Below are positions 15,291 through 18,533 of a stretch of 18,533 bases of DNA, in pieces; position 1 is the first letter of the stretch; each line of letters begins with the position of its first letter. Under the pieces are notes generated by a model. It was not told where the DNA came from, did no database searches, and was given only the letters and a program-made list of their open reading frames with translations. Made by a program: the position numbers and the translations under genes. The stretch is from Wenzhouxiangellaceae bacterium (lineage in GTDB: Bacteria > Pseudomonadota > Gammaproteobacteria > Xanthomonadales > Wenzhouxiangellaceae), in NCBI GenBank assembly GCA_023258355.1, contig JALQZL010000013.1, positions 1 to 18,533 on the forward strand, given 5' to 3'.

Positions 15291-16558
15291 GAGATGGGTC
15301 TCGTGGGAGGCAGATAGGGGCGAGCCAGCGAAGAAACAGGCTCCCGGAATCCCATGGCGGCCCGCACCAACCTCCTTTTGAGCGTGGGTGAAGCCGCATG
15401 GGCAGCCAATCCAAAGCCACTCATTAAACGCACCCAACCCAAGGGGTGAGCAAAACTTCTGGCCAAAGTGTCAGTGTAGCGACAGGTGGCTTGCTGATCA
15501 GGTAGCCTGATCGATTGATACCGTTCCAATCGTTGAGCCATGTCCGCTAATGACGTATCCGACTTGGCACCGGTGTCGACAAGAGAATCGATTAAGGCAG
15601 CCGCATCTCTTAGACCCAAGTTAAAGCCCTGAGCCGAGACTGGATGGACTGTATTCGCTGCATTACCGACCAAGACCACGCGGCCTTGCGTCACGTCTGG
15701 CGTGTGTTGCTTAATTAATGGGTAGCGTGCTCGAGCGCTGGGCCTAGAAAATTTCCCCAACCGTGTTCCGAAGCGGCGCTGCAGTTTTGAGAGTACTACA
15801 GCATCATCACAGCTCATCAAAGTATCAATCATCTCATGGCGATCAATCCAGACCACGCCATAGCGTCCATTGGCCTGTGGTAACAAAGCCAGTGGCCCTT
15901 GAGGTGTGAATCGCTCAAAGGCAGTGTGGGGCAATGGTTGGCTCGAAGCCACGTTGAAGACCATGGCGCTTTGCTGGTAGTCAAAAAAATCCACTTCGGC
16001 ATCGATGCCTTGACGAACGGTCGAGTGAGTCCCATCTGCACCGATCAAAAGGCCTCCAGAGATCATCTGATCGCTGGCCAGTTGAACCTCAACATGGCTG
16101 GGATACATCTGGAAAGAAACCAAGCGCTCAGGGCAGTACTCAACCACATTGGGGTGCGCAGTCAGCCGCTTCAACATGGCCTGACCGAGTGCGCTGGCCA
16201 CAATAACTTTGCCGAAATAGGGCGCTGTCTGGTCGGTATCTTCCCCAATGAAACGCACATAGTCTTTCGCCGTCAGGTTCAGATGACCAAAACCACCCAG
16301 TCGGTTAATAACAATGGTGTCTATGGGGATGGGTGACAAATCACTATCCATCAGCCCTATTGCGTTCAAGATGTTAAGCGATGCGGCATTGAGGACCAAC
16401 GTTCGACCATCATGGCTTGGCTGAGCCTCTTGGCTTCGCAAGGTTGGCTCAATCACAGCGATGCGCCAGCCAGCATCCGCCAAGCCAATAGCAATGGCTG
16501 CACCGACTAAGCCGCTGCCTGAAATGATGGCATCGAAGTCTGTTTTTGACGCATTCAT
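15287..16558 (-). CDS. ubiH: 2-octaprenyl-6-methoxyphenol hydroxylase UbiH
   Basis: An FAD-dependent hydroxylase acting on the ubiquinone ring (C1 hydroxylation in E. coli nomenclature). It is 423 residues, a little longer than E. coli (392). GSGLVG (14-19) binds the ADP part of FAD; DGR (50-52) and GADGTHS (173-179) are the group A monooxygenase motifs. GNAANTVHPVSAQGFNLG (298-315) has Asn in place of the usual Asp of the GD motif, exactly the UbiH signature (E. coli GNAAQTLHP). The ATG overlaps the pepP stop as ATGA and the end overlaps ubiI as ATGA, so pepP, ubiH and ubiI form one coupled message. Confidence 0.94.
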   Translation of the reverse strand: MNASKTDFDAIISGSGLVGAAIAIGLADAGWRIAVIEPTLRSQEAQPSHDGRTLVLNAASLNILNAIGLMDSDLSPIPIDTIVINRLGGFGHLNLTAKDYVRFIGEDTDQTAPYFGKVIVASALGQAMLKRLTAHPNVVEYCPERLVSFQMYPSHVEVQLASDQMISGGLLIGADGTHSTVRQGIDAEVDFFDYQQSAMVFNVASSQPLPHTAFERFTPQGPLALLPQANGRYGVVWIDRHEMIDTLMSCDDAVVLSKLQRRFGTRLGKFSRPSARARYPLIKQHTPDVTQGRVVLVGNAANTVHPVSAQGFNLGLRDAAALIDSLVDTGAKSDTSLADMAQRLERYQSIRLPDQQATCRYTDTLARSFAHPLGWVRLMSGFGLAAHAASPTLKRRLVRAAMGFREPVSSLARPYLPPTRPIS

Positions 16559-17868
16559 CGCATGATGTTCTCTATGTCCGAGATGTCTTTAGGAACAGCA
16601 GAGGTGAGATTTTCAGGGTCATCACGGGTGACCCTGATATCGTCTTCGATACGGATACCAATGCCCCTAAAGGCCTCGGGGAGGTCATCTGCGTTTTCAA
16701 TGTAAAGACCTGGTTCAACCGTCACAACCATATTGCGCTCAAGCACACGCCACTCATCATCAATCCGGTAATCACCCACATCATGCACATCCAGCCCAAG
16801 CCAGTGGCCAGTTTTGTGCATATAAAAACGTCGATAAGATTCCGTCTCTAGCACCTCGTCTAGGCTGCCTGTCAACAGTCCCAGATCAAGCAGGCCTTGA
16901 GATAACACTTCGGTGGCTTTGGCATGGAAGTCATGGTAAGACTGCCCCAGCCTGACCTGCTCAATGGCTTGGGTCTGAGCTTCCAGTACTATCTCGTAGA
17001 GCGCTTTTTGCGCGGCACTGAAGCGTCCGTTTTTTGGAAATGTGCGTGAGATATCAGCGGCATAACCCATTAGCTCACACCCAGCATCGATCAATACAAG
17101 ATCCTCGTCCGTCAGCGCTTGATTGTTGTCGATGTAGTGAAGCACAAGCGCGCGTTCCCCGCCGGCCACAATGGGCTGATAGGCGGGGACTGTCTGGTGA
17201 CGCGTGTAGCAATTTAACAAAGCCGCGTGTAGCTCTGCTTCATTGATGGCGGTGGGTGCGGCATACATGGCATGCATCATGCCCTCAGCAGAGATCTGAC
17301 CCGCTTTCCTCATCCACCTGATCTCCTCGGGTGACTTAATGAGCCGTTGCTCGTGCAAGAGTGGTTGGAGCGAGAGGACAGTCGTTGGCCCGGAAGCAGC
17401 ACTGGCTTCATGCTGGAGCTCCGAGCGCAGGTCATTCAGATGCTGTTCAAAGCCCGCGTTTTGACCCATAAGGTAGTAGAGTGCCTGACGTCCCATCATG
17501 AGCTTTGGGAGCACTTGGTCTAGTTGGGCGATATCGAGGGCATGCTCAATACCAAGCACTTCTCGAGCACCCTCAAGTCCCAGGCGGTGCCCATCCCAAC
17601 GCTCCCGTTCGGGATCTCTAGGCCTCAAAAATAAGGTCACCTCATGCGCATGACCGGGTGTCAATACCAAGACGGCCTCTGGTTCACAAAGCCCCGTCAA
17701 ATAGAGAAAGTCGCTATCTTGTCTGTAAGGGTAGGGGGTATCGCCATTTCTAAGCCGCATCGGGGCAGCGCAGATGGCAACGATCGCGTCTTCGCCAACT
17801 TCAGCCATGAGACGTTCTCGTCGCTGACTAAACGCATCTGGTTTAAATGACAAGGGCGGCATGGGCAT
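16555..17868 (-). CDS. pepP: Xaa-Pro aminopeptidase II (aminopeptidase P)
   Basis: A cytosolic dimetal (manganese) peptidase removing an N-terminal residue that precedes proline. It is 437 residues (E. coli 441). The N-terminal domain covers roughly 1-175 and the pita-bread catalytic domain the rest. Metal ligands are D261 (LIDAGCE), D272 (ADISRTFP), H355 (GHWLGLD), E385 (VEPGLY) and E408 (IRIEDD), with active-site H244 and H362 (LDVHDVG). GGAG (17878-17875) lies 6 nt before the chosen ATG; a second ATG at 17862 is a minor alternative. It begins 12 nt after ygfB and overlaps ubiH by ATGA. Confidence 0.97.
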   Translation of the reverse strand: MPMPPLSFKPDAFSQRRERLMAEVGEDAIVAICAAPMRLRNGDTPYPYRQDSDFLYLTGLCEPEAVLVLTPGHAHEVTLFLRPRDPERERWDGHRLGLEGAREVLGIEHALDIAQLDQVLPKLMMGRQALYYLMGQNAGFEQHLNDLRSELQHEASAASGPTTVLSLQPLLHEQRLIKSPEEIRWMRKAGQISAEGMMHAMYAAPTAINEAELHAALLNCYTRHQTVPAYQPIVAGGERALVLHYIDNNQALTDEDLVLIDAGCELMGYAADISRTFPKNGRFSAAQKALYEIVLEAQTQAIEQVRLGQSYHDFHAKATEVLSQGLLDLGLLTGSLDEVLETESYRRFYMHKTGHWLGLDVHDVGDYRIDDEWRVLERNMVVTVEPGLYIENADDLPEAFRGIGIRIEDDIRVTRDDPENLTSAVPKDISDIENIMR

Positions 17869-17880
17869 TGTCTACTCCGT

Positions 17881-18480
17881 TCAATCAGTATCAGATGCTG
17901 ATGATCCGCCAGCCAGTCTTCTGTCCTCATGTAACAGTAAAACGGCGACTTTGACAAACTCAACCAGTTCGAAGAACGCCTCCTCCTCACCTTCGTCGAT
18001 GCCGCCATCGGCTTCATCGCTGACATTGGTGGCGCGCGCAATCTCGCCTAAAAGGCCCAATGCCTCACTGGCCTCAGAATCACGAATGGCACCGCCGCTA
18101 GCGCCGAATCCTGCCAAAAATCCAGTGCACCAGTAGGCCAGGCCCTCGGTTCTTTGCGTCAGCGACTGGTCACTGGCAGGCACCAATAATTCAAAATCCA
18201 TATCATTGGATTGCAAGGCTGCTCGGGTCATCTCAAGTGCCGAACTCAAATGAGTTTGCGGCCCTGACGCTGTCGCTTCCTCTTCTGCCCGAGTGAGGAG
18301 ATCTTGGTCTGTGTCCAAGTGAAGTGCCGACCATCGAACCCACAAGGTGTCCTCGTTAATGGCAGGCTCACCGCATACCAAACCAGTGACCAAGCCGTGG
18401 CTTTCGGAAATGCCCTTGGCATCGGGGGTTTGGGCCAGTGCAATGGCCCATTTGAGCCTATCTTGAGTTGAATTTGTCAT
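17881..18480 (-). CDS. ygfB: YgfB/UPF0149 family protein
   Basis: A 199-residue acidic, mostly helical protein (E. coli YgfB 192). Family features are the N-terminal ESHGLVTGLVCGE (26-38), the central YWCTGFLAGFGASG, and a C-terminal EEEAFFELVEFVKVAVLLLHED helix region. The biochemical function is not firmly known; in Pseudomonas aeruginosa YgfB affects expression of an amidase and beta-lactam resistance. It leads the pepP-ubiH-ubiI cluster as in E. coli, with 12 nt to pepP. The ATG at 18480 is 53 nt from the right edge; this upstream stretch shows TAAACT near 18495 on the minus strand but no clear -35 partner, so the promoter is undecided. Confidence 0.92.
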   Translation of the reverse strand: MTNSTQDRLKWAIALAQTPDAKGISESHGLVTGLVCGEPAINEDTLWVRWSALHLDTDQDLLTRAEEEATASGPQTHLSSALEMTRAALQSNDMDFELLVPASDQSLTQRTEGLAYWCTGFLAGFGASGGAIRDSEASEALGLLGEIARATNVSDEADGGIDEGEEEAFFELVEFVKVAVLLLHEDRRLAGGSSASDTD

Positions 18481-18533
18481 GGCTTGACAAGTTTAGCACT
18501 CGAACGCTTGTCGTGACGGTCTCAAAGGCTCTA

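Noticed and set aside
15291..15437. N-terminal extension of ubiI by 49 codons
   Set aside because: It overlaps the ubiH coding sequence and lies ahead of the normal FAD-binding N-terminus; the ATGA overlap at 15290 is the natural start.
15899..16336. A 145-codon plus-strand frame inside ubiH
   Set aside because: It is antisense to an intact, motif-complete ubiH and has no supporting signals.

Overview
This window is ordinary chromosomal housekeeping DNA from a gammaproteobacterium. The evidence is gene order plus protein character. The block initiator tRNA-rimP-nusA-infB-rbfA-truB and the block ygfB-pepP-ubiH-ubiI are both arranged as in enterics and pseudomonads. NusA carries the two C-terminal acidic repeats seen in that group, and the quinone-ring hydroxylases indicate aerobic ubiquinone synthesis. 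I cannot name a genus. Base composition looks moderate and uniform, and I see no insertion sequence, prophage, CRISPR array or other mobile element.

Layout. Positions 1-318 (minus) hold the N-terminal 106 residues of a kynureninase, which continues beyond the left edge. Divergent from it are queA and tgt (370-2550, plus), two steps of queuosine tRNA modification. Converging on tgt with only 9 bp between stops is a minus-strand pair: a secreted S9-family serine peptidase (3294-5717) followed by a short-chain dehydrogenase (2560-3285). At 5877-5994 a near-consensus promoter drives an initiator tRNA-Met. A leader of about 270 nt follows, with two intrinsic terminators and a likely antiterminator, and then the translation/transcription operon rimP, nusA, infB, rbfA, truB (6264-12347, plus). 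The right third (12344-18480) is one tightly packed minus-strand cluster, ygfB-pepP-ubiH-ubiI-eamA-suhB. Neighbouring genes overlap by 4 or 8 nt, touch, or are 12 nt apart. Its last gene, suhB, overlaps the truB stop codon tail to tail.

How the genes work together. The plus-strand operon builds the small ribosomal subunit (RimP, RbfA), initiates translation (initiator tRNA, IF2), modifies tRNA (TruB) and controls elongation and termination (NusA). The leader is the natural control point, because NusA itself acts on intrinsic terminators. SuhB, at the end of the opposing cluster, is an inositol monophosphatase that in E. coli also serves as a Nus-type factor in rRNA antitermination. UbiH and UbiI hydroxylate the ubiquinone ring.

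I did not find a previously undescribed system. The most rewarding places to look are the tRNA-rimP leader, the unusual 1:72 position of the initiator tRNA, and the two points where the usual operon partners (yajC-secDF after tgt, rpsO-pnp after truB) are replaced by converging genes.
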